Positions 7,297 through 14,972 of a DNA stretch of 42,445 bases are shown here, piece after piece. The notes beneath the pieces are model-generated. The model worked only from the letters and a program-made list of their open reading frames with translations. It was not told where the DNA came from and did not search any database. The position numbers and the translations under genes are program-made. The stretch comes from CAZAQB01 sp964487155. GTDB taxonomy: Bacteria > Pseudomonadota > Gammaproteobacteria > Nitrococcales > Nitrococcaceae. The number at the start of each line of letters is the position of its first letter. Positions within the stretch are counted from its first letter, which is position 1. The stretch is taken from positions 1-42,445 of the forward strand of contig CAZAQB010000009.1 of the NCBI GenBank assembly GCA_964487155.1. The letters run 5' to 3'.

Positions 7297-10200
7297 TCAG
7301 GCCCCAAGGGCCGTGAGCCGCTGCCGGGCGGCGGCCAGCTCCGGGGCGCGGCCATGCTCGGGGAAAGCCTGGATGGCCTCCTCCAGCGCCTGTCTGGCCG
7401 CCTCGCCCCCGCCCTGCGCCTGCAGCAGGTCCGCGAGGTCCGCCGCCGCCCGCAGCCGCCAGCCGGCCGCCTGCTGGGCCTCGGCGGTGTCCAGGGCGCG
7501 GCCGAGCCAGTCCCGGGCGGCGGCGTCCTCGCCGACGGCCAGAGCCAGGCGGGCCCGCAGGCGGTAGACCTCGGCCTCCTCCCCCTGGGCGCCGAAGCGC
7601 TGGATCTCGCCCAGGGCCTCGTCCAGGGCGGACGCCGCCCGTTGCGCGTCACCCGCCTCCAGACAGGCGCCGGCCAGCAGGCCGAGGAACCAGGCTCTGG
7701 ACACCCCCAGGCCGATACCCTGACCCAGGGCCAGCCCCTGCTCCATACCCTCCCGGCCGGCATCCAGGCCCGCCGCGGCGGCCCGGGCCCAGCCCTCCAG
7801 CACCCGGCCGAAGGCTTGGGTGGTTGGAAAACCCTGGGCCTCGGAGACCCGCACGCACTGCCGGGCCAGGGTCTCGGTGCCGGCCACATCGCCCGACATC
7901 TGCCGCACCCGGGCCACGAAGGCCAGCCCCAGGGCGAGGCTGTAGGGGTGGTCCAGCGCCCGGGCGCGGTCCAGGGCGGCCTGGCCGGTGGCCCGGGCCT
8001 GGCGGGGCCAGCCCAGGCACCAGAGGGTGTTGGCGAGATATGCGCACGCGGCGACGAACGGATCCTGGCCGTAGGTGTAGGCGTGATGGCCGTGGCGCTC
8101 GGCGTCGTAGCCGTCCACCACCGCTTCCAGGTGGCGGCGGGCTGCCTGCAGCTCTCCCTGGTGGAACAGGGTGGCGCCCAGCACCACGTGGGTCTCCAGC
8201 AGCAGATGCTCATCGCCGCTGGCCTGGCCCAGGGCGAACAGCTGCTCCCCCAGTTCCCGGGACACCGCCAGCTCGCCGCGGGCGCCGTAGTGGATCCACA
8301 GCCCGAACAGCGCCGGCACCAGCAGGGCCGGGTCGTCGGCGGTGGCGCTCAGCTCCCGGGCCCGCTGGTAGGCGGCCTGCACGTCCGCCGCGGAGTAGCC
8401 CCGGGCCATCATCAGGGCCGGGCCGAGGGCGGTGTACAGGGCCAGTTCCCGGCGGTCGCGCTCGGCGGAGGCGGGCAGCCGGCGCACCAGCTCCAGGGCC
8501 CGCTCCAGGTAGCCCATGGCCTCCTGGTTGGCGGAGCGGCGCACCGCCCGGTCGCCGGCCCGCTGCCAGTAGCCGATGGCCGTGTCCAGCCGTTCCGCCA
8601 GGGTGAAATGGTGGGCCAGCACTTCCGGCTCCTGGTCCCGGGTGGCCGGGAAGCCGCTCTCCAGCACCTCGCCGATGCGCCGGTGCAGAGCCCGGCGCCG
8701 GCGGCGCAGCAGGCTCTCGTAGGCGGCGTCCTGCACCAGGGCGTGCTTGAAGGCGTAGTTGCCGTCCCCGGCGCCCGAGGGAAACACCAGTTCCGCCTCG
8801 GCCAGCCGCTCCAGGGATCGCTCCAGCGTCGCCACATCGGCGCCGGTGACGGCAGCCAGCAGGTCCCTGGAGAAGCTGCGGCCGATGGCCGCCCCCACCT
8901 GGGCCAGCTCGCGCTCCTCGGTCATGCGGTCCAGGCGGGCCATGAGGGAGTCGTAGAGGGAGTCCGGCACAGTTACCGGGGTGCCGGATGCCGCCCCGTC
9001 GGCGCCTGCCGCCAGCACCGCCTTGGTTATCTCTTCCACGAACAGGGGTACGCCGTCGCTCTTGGCGCGGATCTGCTCCAGCAGCGCCGGGGCGAGCCGC
9101 TGACCGCCGCTGACCTGCCGGGCCACGGCGGTCACCTCCTCGGCACTCAGCCGGTCCAGGCACATCACCCGGGGCGCGGCGCCCGCCGGCCATGGGGGGT
9201 GGAACTCCGGCCGGGCGGTGGCCACCAGCATCAGAGGCAGCCCGGAGGCCCGCCGGGCGACCGCCGCCAGCAGTACCAGGCTGGTGGGATCCACCCAGTG
9301 GAGGTCCTCCGCCAGCAGCAGCACCGGCCCGGCCTGGGCCTGGCCGCAGATCAGTTCCACCAGCAGCTCGATGGTCTCGGTCCGCTGGCGCTGGGGAGTG
9401 AGGTTGAGCGCCGGGTAACGGTCGGTGGGCAGTCCCAGCAGGGCCGCCAGCAGGGGCGCGGCGTCAGGCCGCTGGACGGGCGCCGTCTCAACAAAGGCCT
9501 CCAGCTTCGCCAGCCGGGCCAGTTCGTCGTCGCCGGCGGTGCAGTCCAGAGCCCCCTGCAGGTGCACGATCACCGGGTACAGGGAGCTGTTGGCGTGGTA
9601 CGGCGAACCGTACAGGCGCAGCAGGGCGCCGGCTTCGCCGGCCGCCGACTCGGCGAGGCCCTGGGCAAGGCGGCTCTTGCCGATGCCCGGCTCGCCCCGC
9701 AACAGCACGCTGCCGCCCTGTCCGCCCACCGCCCGGCGCCAGTCCTGCTGCAGACACTGCAGATCGGCGTCCCGGCCCACCAGGGGCGTGGCAGCGCGGC
9801 TGCGGGTGGCGGTGAAGCGGTCGGGCTCCGCGACCTCTCCCAGTACCGCCCAGGCCCGCCGCTCCCCGGCGAAGCCCTTCAGTTGATGCTCGCCGAGATC
9901 CCGCCAGCGGAACAGCCCGCCACACAGGCGCCGGGTGCTGTCCGCCACCACCACCGTATCGGGCTCCGCCAGGGACTGGAGGCGCGCGGCCAGGTTGGGC
10001 GTCTCCCCCACCACGGCCCGCTCCCGGGCGATGCCGGTGCCGATCAGTTGGCCGACCACCACCGCCCCGGTGGCGATGCCGATGCGGGTACGCAGCCGCA
10101 GGCCTGCCGGACGCAGCGCCGCGACGTTGCGGCTGATCTCCAGGGCGGCGCGCAGCGCCCGCTCGGGGTCGTGCTCCTGGACCCGGGGATAGCCGAAGTA

Positions 10201-10611
10201 GACCATGATGCCGTCGCCCATGTAGCGGGCCACATGGCCGGCGTAGCGGCGCACGGCTGCATCGGCGCAGGCCCGGTAGGCGGCCACCACCTCCTGGAGC
10301 TCCTCGGCGTCCAGCCGGGTGGCCAGTTCCGTGGAGCCCACCAGGTCGCAGAACAACACCGAGAGCTGGCGCCGCTCCGCCTGATCCAGGGATGCGGCCG
10401 GGGAGGCTGCGGCCGTTGCGCGGGCAGGCAATGCCGCGATGGCCCGCAGCAGGCGCTTGCGCTGGCCCAGTGTCAGGCCCAGCTCCCGAAGGTCCCGCTC
10501 GGTGAGCTCCGGCAGCAGGTCCCAGTCCACGTGCTCCTGGGCGAAGCGGGCCGCGTGCTCACCGAGCCCCAGGGACTCCAGCCAGTCGGAAAGCTCCTGC
10601 GGCACGTCCAT
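7297..10611 (-). CDS. SAM / class III nucleotide cyclase / AAA ATPase / TPR signalling protein
   Basis: This 1104-residue multidomain protein is cytosolic by sequence. Residues 5-60 look like a SAM domain (LSDWLESLGLGEHAARF). Residues 80-260 are a class III adenylate/guanylate cyclase domain with metal aspartates D89 (FCDLVGST) and D133 (YMGDGIMVYFG) and the N206-x3-R210 transition-state pair. Residues 275-600 are an AAA/NACHT-like ATPase with Walker A GEPGIGKS (306-313) and an LLLAEDLHWVDP Walker B region. The C-terminal 450 residues are helical TPR-like repeats. Proteins with this order presumably make cAMP in response to a partner bound by the TPR region. The start MDVPQELSD has GGGGGA upstream; the frame runs further upstream, but into non-coding sequence. 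The key cyclase residues are intact; the signal is unknown. Confidence 0.88.
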   Translation of the reverse strand: MDVPQELSDWLESLGLGEHAARFAQEHVDWDLLPELTERDLRELGLTLGQRKRLLRAIAALPARATAAASPAASLDQAERRQLSVLFCDLVGSTELATRLDAEELQEVVAAYRACADAAVRRYAGHVARYMGDGIMVYFGYPRVQEHDPERALRAALEISRNVAALRPAGLRLRTRIGIATGAVVVGQLIGTGIARERAVVGETPNLAARLQSLAEPDTVVVADSTRRLCGGLFRWRDLGEHQLKGFAGERRAWAVLGEVAEPDRFTATRSRAATPLVGRDADLQCLQQDWRRAVGGQGGSVLLRGEPGIGKSRLAQGLAESAAGEAGALLRLYGSPYHANSSLYPVIVHLQGALDCTAGDDELARLAKLEAFVETAPVQRPDAAPLLAALLGLPTDRYPALNLTPQRQRTETIELLVELICGQAQAGPVLLLAEDLHWVDPTSLVLLAAVARRASGLPLMLVATARPEFHPPWPAGAAPRVMCLDRLSAEEVTAVARQVSGGQRLAPALLEQIRAKSDGVPLFVEEITKAVLAAGADGAASGTPVTVPDSLYDSLMARLDRMTEERELAQVGAAIGRSFSRDLLAAVTGADVATLERSLERLAEAELVFPSGAGDGNYAFKHALVQDAAYESLLRRRRRALHRRIGEVLESGFPATRDQEPEVLAHHFTLAERLDTAIGYWQRAGDRAVRRSANQEAMGYLERALELVRRLPASAERDRRELALYTALGPALMMARGYSAADVQAAYQRARELSATADDPALLVPALFGLWIHYGARGELAVSRELGEQLFALGQASGDEHLLLETHVVLGATLFHQGELQAARRHLEAVVDGYDAERHGHHAYTYGQDPFVAACAYLANTLWCLGWPRQARATGQAALDRARALDHPYSLALGLAFVARVRQMSGDVAGTETLARQCVRVSEAQGFPTTQAFGRVLEGWARAAAAGLDAGREGMEQGLALGQGIGLGVSRAWFLGLLAGACLEAGDAQRAASALDEALGEIQRFGAQGEEAEVYRLRARLALAVGEDAAARDWLGRALDTAEAQQAAGWRLRAAADLADLLQAQGGGEAARQALEEAIQAFPEHGRAPELAAARQRLTALGA

Positions 10612-10900
10612 CCGGTTACCGTCCCCCTGCCGTCGCCTTGCCGGCAAACCTGCAGAGGAGTCTAACCCGCATATTGCATCGAAACCCGGCCCGCCCAAGC
10701 CTTGCTGCGAGCGCCTGGCGTCGATCGGCCCATCAGCGTAGTGGGGCGCCGAGCACCACCAGCACATGCGGGACCGCACACGAGAGATGGGCATGGATAT
10801 GCCCGGCGATCCCCGGCCCACGACATGGGCAAGGTAATGGGCCGGGGAGATGGCCCCGTCGACGGCATGGGCCGGGGCAGTGGCGGTTCACGACCGCCTC
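10612..10900. other. Non-coding region upstream of the cyclase gene
   Basis: No gene is supported. The region contains one end of a dispersed repeat (10665-10700) and a low-complexity stretch from about 10790 to 10890 rich in ATGGGC, GGCCCATGCC and GGCCGGGGA words. Frames crossing it lack ribosome binding sites and conserved motifs. The promoter of the cyclase gene should lie here, but no clear -35/-10 pair was seen. Confidence 0.45.
10665..10700 (+). repeat. Solo end of a dispersed inverted-repeat element
   Basis: The sequence ACCCGCATATTGCATCG, continuing as AAACCCGGCCCGCC, matches the left end of the 178-bp element at 20877-21054 over about 33 bp with a few mismatches. No inverted partner was found nearby, so this copy may be truncated. 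Confidence 0.5.
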
Positions 10901-11375
10901 CAGGCCGCCGGCGTGGATCACAGTACCGATGACGGCTCGGGTTCCGGAGCCGGCCCTCGCCGGCACCACCATGGCCCGTACGCTGCCCAGGAACAGGTAG
11001 ATGGCCGCGATCACCAGGGCGGTGGCGATAGCCCTATGAGGCCGGGCGGGAACACCATCGCCAGCAGTGTCTGCGCCTGCCCCCCAGTGAATACCAGGAG
11101 GGCGTGGACCGGGGCCCTGGGCGCCACGAGGACTACCAGCGCCAGCGGGGGGAAGCGCGACGCCAGTGAGCCCTGCGGCGACCGCGGCGGACCAGTCTTC
11201 GGGATGCTTGAGCGCTGGTATCCGGCCGCCGCTGCGGGGAGGACGGCACGCCTGCCGCGGATCGGCGACGGGTGAGGGCGCCGGAGGCCAGGGCATACAC
11301 CGCGAGACCCACCCGCAGCACCAGCAGCCCGGCCAGCAGGGCAGTGCCCACCACTTCCTGGCCGGCGGCGATCAC
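10900..11375 (-). pseudogene. Frameshifted remnant of a multi-pass membrane protein gene
   Basis: A GTG at 11375 overlaps the stop of the lipoprotein gene by four bases (GTGA) and begins a hydrophobic stretch (VIAAGQEVVGTALLAGLLVL). The frame then becomes arginine-rich and stops at 11133. Plausible continuations appear in other frames: IPALKHPEDWSAAVAAGLTGVAL, then PPLALVVLVAPRAPVHALLV with FTGGQAQTLLAMVFPPGL, then TALVIAAIYLFLGSVRAMVVP. Hydrophobic membrane segments switching frame several times in order indicate a gene broken by frameshifts. The last segment resembles a membrane helix of RND exporters, but that likeness is short and not enough to name the family. Sequencing errors are an alternative explanation. 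Confidence 0.45.
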
Positions 11376-12163
11376 GGAATGCTCCCGGCGCCGGGATCCA
11401 GGGCCCGGGCGGTGGCCCGCAGCAGTCGGCGCAGGGCGTCGAACTCCGCCATCCCGGCGACCGGCTGCGACCAGGCCACGCTCAGCGCACCGGCATCGCT
11501 GGCCTCCGCCGAGACGATGCACAGGCCCAGCCCCTGGGCATGGTAGCCGCCCCGGGCGCTGGTGCTGCTGCGCAGCATCATCAGCAGCACGCTGCCGGGC
11601 CCGGGGCGCTCGGTGGTCATCGGCAGCAGCCGGTCACGCAACTTGGCGGGCACCTCAGCGGGGTTTTCCATGAACAGTCTCAGCAGCGCGTCGGGATCGG
11701 CCTCCACCGGCACCATCAGCGCCCGGCTCACATCGTCCACCAGCCGGCGGGTGATGGACTCCAGTTCATTGCGCCGGGCCTCGAACCGCCCGCCGGAGAG
11801 GCCGTCGGGGAGAGCCTGCACCACGCCCACCAGGCCCAGGGCCTCGGCCTTGCGCACCGGGTGCCACTCGCCGACCGCCGCCTCCACGGCCCCCGGCGCC
11901 GCCAGCACAGCCTGCCAGCGGGTTCCCAGGCGCCGCGCCAGGTAGCCCGGCAGAGCCCGGCGCACGTCCCGTCCCGCCCCATCCCGAACCTGGTAGTCCT
12001 CCGGGGCCGGCAGGGTGATCTCCCCCCGGGGAAGATCCACGGGCAGGTCGGCCGCCGCCGCGCCGCAGCCGGCGGCCAACAGGACTGCCACAAGGGAAAA
12101 CCCGCTTCGCCACAGCCATCGATAGCTCGCCTTCGGCATAGCACCCCGAGTCCGACCAGCCAT
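11372..12163 (-). CDS. Putative lipoprotein of unknown function
   Basis: This protein of about 263 residues belongs to no family I recognise. The N-terminus is a signal peptide (WLWRSGFSLVAVLLAAGC) ending in LAAGC, a fair lipobox, so it may be lipidated and anchored at the periplasmic face. The mature part has an acidic and basic helical middle (FEARRNELESITRRLVDDVSRAL) and a C-terminal region with YHAQGLGLCIVSAEASDAG. Two starts are possible: ATG at 12163 (AGGA close upstream) or ATG at 12139 (GGGG upstream); the second gives a more usual signal peptide. It overlaps the start of the decayed membrane-protein gene downstream, so the two probably formed an operon. Confidence 0.6.
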   Translation of the reverse strand: MAGRTRGAMPKASYRWLWRSGFSLVAVLLAAGCGAAAADLPVDLPRGEITLPAPEDYQVRDGAGRDVRRALPGYLARRLGTRWQAVLAAPGAVEAAVGEWHPVRKAEALGLVGVVQALPDGLSGGRFEARRNELESITRRLVDDVSRALMVPVEADPDALLRLFMENPAEVPAKLRDRLLPMTTERPGPGSVLLMMLRSSTSARGGYHAQGLGLCIVSAEASDAGALSVAWSQPVAGMAEFDALRRLLRATARALDPGAGSIP

Positions 12164-12221
12164 TATTCCTGAGAGTCGTCAGCGCCGGCTGGCGTTCCCG
12201 GCCCCTGGGACTGGATTACGG

Positions 12222-12668
12222 TCAGGCGCGCCGCTCCAGCAGCCGCAGGAAGACGCCGGTGCCCACTCCCCAGGCACCGTTGACCAGGAAAGCGGTAAGC
12301 AGCAGCGCCGGTTGCCAGCCGCCGCCCACCGGGCCGCCCTTGAGGGGCAGCACCACCAGCAACGCCACCGCCGAGGGCAGCAGCCCGCCGAGGACGAAGG
12401 CGGTTACCCAGTAGCCGGCCCGCGGCGGGAACCGATGGTGGACCAGGGCGTAAGGGAGACCCCAGGCGCCGCCCCAGAAGGCCAGGGAGAACACCGCCGG
12501 CACGCCCAGGGGCCAGGTGGCCGCCATGGGGAAGGGGCCGAAGGGCGCGATGCCCAGGTTCCACAGCAGGGCCACGGTGAGCTGGTGGAAGATCAGCGTG
12601 GCAAGGAACCCGGCGGCGAACCCGAACACCAGGTAGCGGGGGGTCGCCCGGGTGGCAAGATCAGTCAT
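12222..12668 (-). CDS. Conserved four-helix integral membrane protein
   Basis: This 148-residue protein has four hydrophobic segments: FGFAAGFLATLIFHQLTVALLW, GVPAVFSLAFWGGAWGLPYALV, WVTAFVLGGLLPSAVALLVVLPL and PALLLTAFLVNGAWGVGTGVF. Small inner-membrane proteins with FLATLIFHQ and FWGGAWG wording occur in many proteobacteria as uncharacterised conserved proteins; no enzymatic motif is visible. The start MTDLATRAT is fixed by a near-perfect AGGAGGTGAC just before the ATG. It is divergent from the DUF302 gene and 58 bp upstream of the lipoprotein gene on the same strand. Confidence 0.75.
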   Translation of the reverse strand: MTDLATRATPRYLVFGFAAGFLATLIFHQLTVALLWNLGIAPFGPFPMAATWPLGVPAVFSLAFWGGAWGLPYALVHHRFPPRAGYWVTAFVLGGLLPSAVALLVVLPLKGGPVGGGWQPALLLTAFLVNGAWGVGTGVFLRLLERRA

Positions 12669-12847
12669 GTCACCTCCTGGCGGTGGGATGGAGCAAAAGT
12701 GGCAGTACCTCGCTCCCACCATAGATCATGCCCTACACCGGCCGCCGCCGACACCGAGGGACTCCGCCCTCGACGCAGCGGTCGCTGGGGGCGCCGGGCG
12801 AGCGTCAACTATAGTGCCCGTGTCCGCCACGCCAGCCGGAGCGTCCC

Positions 12848-13315
12848 ATGTCCCATCCCGCTACCCGTCCCGTCCGCGCGGTCGCTCTGCTGCTGGGAAT
12901 GCTGCTGGCCCTGGCCGGCGCCGCCGCCGGCGCCGAGCAGTACATCGAGCGGCGCACCGAGCGGGCCTTCCCGGATGTCATCGCCGATCTGCAGTTCGCC
13001 GCCACCGAGCGCAACTTCCGGCTGGTGGGCCGCAACCATATCGGCCACGCCCTGGCGCGGGCGGGCTACCCGGATGCCTTCCCGGCCACGGTGATCCAGA
13101 TGTGCAGCCTGGAGGTGGCCCACCGTCTGCTCAGCGCCAACCCCGGGTTCATCCGCCACATGCCCTGCAAGGTGGCGGCCTACCAGGACGGCGACCAGGT
13201 GGTGCTGACCACCCTGCTACTGCCCGCGGATTCCGGAGACCCGACGGCTGACGCCGCCGCGGCGGCGGTTAACGCCACCCTGCAGGAGCTGATCGACTAC
13301 GCCGCCGGGGATTAA
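12848..13315 (+). CDS. Periplasmic DUF302 domain protein
   Basis: This 155-residue protein begins with a signal peptide (VRAVALLLGMLLALAGAAAGAEQ). The mature part matches the DUF302 fold: the pattern F..VI.DLQFAATERNFRLVGRNHIGHAL, a CSLEVA stretch and the HMPCKVAAYQDGDQVV motif near the end. DUF302 proteins are small alpha/beta proteins of unknown function, sometimes found with sulfur-metabolism genes; they may bind a metal or heme, but that is not established. GGAG lies six bases before the ATG. A TATAGT hexamer at 12810-12815 could be a -10 box, without a recognisable -35. Confidence 0.8.
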   Translation: MSHPATRPVRAVALLLGMLLALAGAAAGAEQYIERRTERAFPDVIADLQFAATERNFRLVGRNHIGHALARAGYPDAFPATVIQMCSLEVAHRLLSANPGFIRHMPCKVAAYQDGDQVVLTTLLLPADSGDPTADAAAAAVNATLQELIDYAAGD

Positions 13316-13376
13316 CGCCCCACGCCTGACTCAAAGGGTGGTTACGCAATCAGCATGGCGAGGCAGCCAGGCCACC

Positions 13377-13540
13377 GCTCGATGGCACGTTTCTTCGCAA
13401 CGTGCCCTACGGCGGGCTGCGGCTGGCCTCCCGGTGGCGCGGCCAAGGATCACGGCGAGGGCACCGCTGCCACAGGGGCTCCCACACCGCCGTGCTAGCG
13501 CCCGCCGTAGCCCCACGTTGCGAAGAAACGTGGGGGAGAG
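13377..13540. repeat. REP-like family A, inverted pair
   Basis: The forward copy is GGCACGTT / AACGTGCC (13384-13406), followed by CTACGGCGGGCT. The reverse copy is CCCACGTT / AACGTGGG (13512-13534), preceded by CCGCCGTAG. The loop TCTTCGC is conserved, and compensatory changes keep the stems paired compared with the copies at 398 and 3671. This supports selection for the hairpin. The stretch 13316-13609 lies between convergent genes and otherwise shows nothing. Confidence 0.75.
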
Positions 13541-13609
13541 CCGGCACCAACCGCCGGCGCGCCGGCGACCAGTCTCCCGCCCCCTCCACCGCCCATTTGC
13601 TGAACCCCC

Positions 13610-14358
13610 TCACCCCGCCTGGCCCTTCAACCCCAGGCCGTACAACGCCAGATTGACCGCGTAGTGCACCGCCCCTCCCAGCAGCAGGATGGCTGCCGCC
13701 TCAGCCAGTCCCGGCGTGTAGAACACCGGCAGCACCAGCACGCAGCCGGCGACCGAGTCCAGTTGGTCCAGCGCCCGCAAGGCCAGGCCCCGGGGCCCGC
13801 CTGTATTGGCGCCGGGGCGGATGCCCAGGCGCCGCTTGAGGTAGCTGTTGGGCAGCTCGGCAAGCCCGTAGGCCAGGCCCCACAGGGCCCCGTAGNNNNN
13901 NNNNNNNNNNNNNNNNNNNNNNNNNNNNNNNNNNNNNNNNNNNNNNNNNNNNNNNNNNNNNNNNNNNNNNNNNNNNNNNNNNNNNNNNNNNNNNNGTAGC
14001 TGTTGGGCAGCTCGGCAAGCCCGTAGGCCAGGCCCCACAGGGCCCCGTAGGCCAGGGGCTCCAGGGGCCAGGCCCAGCCCCCATAGTCCAGCCGCGCCAG
14101 CTGGCCGAGCCCCGGCCAGTGGCGGGCCAGCCCGGCCACGGCCGCCATCCACAGGCCGGTCAGCAGCATCATTCCCGCCAGCCCCTGCCAGGTCTTGTTG
14201 CGTCCCAGCAGCGGAGCGCCGTCCCGGCCCCGGCGCCCGGCGTCCAGGGGGGCATTCCACCGGCCTACGGCGGGCAGCCGCAGGTAGAGCTGGTTGCTCA
14301 CCCCGCCCACCACCAGGGGGGCGATCAGCAGCAGCAGTTCAGCCAGCTCCCGCAGCAT
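13610..14358 (-). CDS. CDP-archaeol synthase-like (CarS/DUF46) CTP transferase, interrupted by an assembly gap
   Basis: As given, the frame is broken by 100 Ns, but the 55 bp on either side of the Ns are identical. Deleting the Ns and one copy leaves 594 bases, exactly 197 codons and a stop. The restored protein is all-membrane and carries the CarS marks: LLGRNKTWQGL (K55-T56-W57), the region around AELPNSYLKRRLG (usually GDxxxSxxKRR, here AE for GD) and LDQLDS (D146, D149). In archaea CarS moves CMP from CTP to the prenylated glycerol phosphate. It is the last gene of the five-gene operon; its ATG shares one base with the upstream stop (TGATG). The substrate here is unknown; bacterial DUF46 proteins are mostly uncharacterised. 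Confidence 0.8.
13841..14050. other. Assembly gap (100 N) with duplicated 55-bp flanks
   Basis: The Ns span 13896-13995. The 55 bases at 13841-13895 are repeated exactly at 13996-14050. Two contigs ending in the same 55-mer were evidently joined by a standard 100-N spacer. This is an artefact of the assembly, not a biological repeat. Confidence 0.93.
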
Positions 14359-14972
14359 CAGGCCCGGGCCAGCCAGAGCCAGGTCAGCGCCACGGCCAGG
14401 ACGGCGAACACGGCGTAGGCCCGCCCCCGGGGCTTGGGCAGGGGCACCGGCAGCAGGAACAGTAGGGCCAGCCCCGCGACCGTGACCCGGAGCAGAACCG
14501 TGAAAACGCTCTCTGCCAACCAGCCCTGCGTCAGCATCACCACGGGAAACACAAGGGCCGCATAGGTGACCGGCAGGCCCTGGCTGTGGCTGGCGGGAAG
14601 CTCGGCGTCGAGGCGGGTGCGGTTGAAGTGGGCCAGGCGCATGGCCGCTGCGGCCGCGTACGCCAGGTAGACTGCCATGTCCCAGGGGGCATCCCGGCCG
14701 TCGTGAAGCAGCACCAGCCAGGGGGTCATGCCGAACGCCGCCATGTCCACCAGGGAGTCGATCTGCAGCCCGAAGGACTGCTCCGCGGCGCTGCGGGGCC
14801 GGCGGCGCGCCACCCAGCCGTCCAGCAGATCGCAGATGCCCGCCCAGATCAGGGTCACCAGCGCCAGAGCGAGCTGGCCGTGCCACGACAGCAGCACCGC
14901 CCCCACCGCCAGGGCGAGGCTGGTGAAAGTCACCGCCGCAGGGGCGTTGTAGATGCCTACCGGGCCCTTCAT
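14358..14972 (-). CDS. CDP-alcohol phosphatidyltransferase (phosphatidylserine/archaetidylserine synthase-like)
   Basis: This 204-residue membrane enzyme has the complete CDP-alcohol phosphotransferase signature: D48-x2-D51-G52-x2-A55-R56, then G68-x3-D72-x3-D76, which binds two metal ions and the CDP moiety. The following SLVDMAAFGMTPW and HSQGLPVTYAAL are closest to the serine-type synthases (PssA and archaetidylserine synthase), where FxGLP is typical. It would replace CMP on a CDP-lipid with an alcohol head group. Its start overlaps the UbiA-like gene by four bases (ATGA), and its stop shares a base with the CarS-like start. With CarS-like next to it, it forms a ready pair: activation of a lipid phosphate and head-group attachment. 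The choice of serine as head group is inference. Confidence 0.85.
   Translation of the reverse strand: MKGPVGIYNAPAAVTFTSLALAVGAVLLSWHGQLALALVTLIWAGICDLLDGWVARRRPRSAAEQSFGLQIDSLVDMAAFGMTPWLVLLHDGRDAPWDMAVYLAYAAAAAMRLAHFNRTRLDAELPASHSQGLPVTYAALVFPVVMLTQGWLAESVFTVLLRVTVAGLALLFLLPVPLPKPRGRAYAVFAVLAVALTWLWLARA

Noticed and set aside
7267..10665. Open frame of 1132 codons on the plus strand opposite the cyclase gene
   Set aside because: It mirrors the real gene's GC-rich third positions; its protein is rich in Gly, Gln, Arg and His without motifs, while the minus strand has complete SAM, cyclase and AAA motifs.
13841..14050. Apparent 55-bp direct repeat within the CarS-like gene
   Set aside because: Flanks a 100-N spacer and removal restores the frame, so it is an assembly join and not a real repeat.
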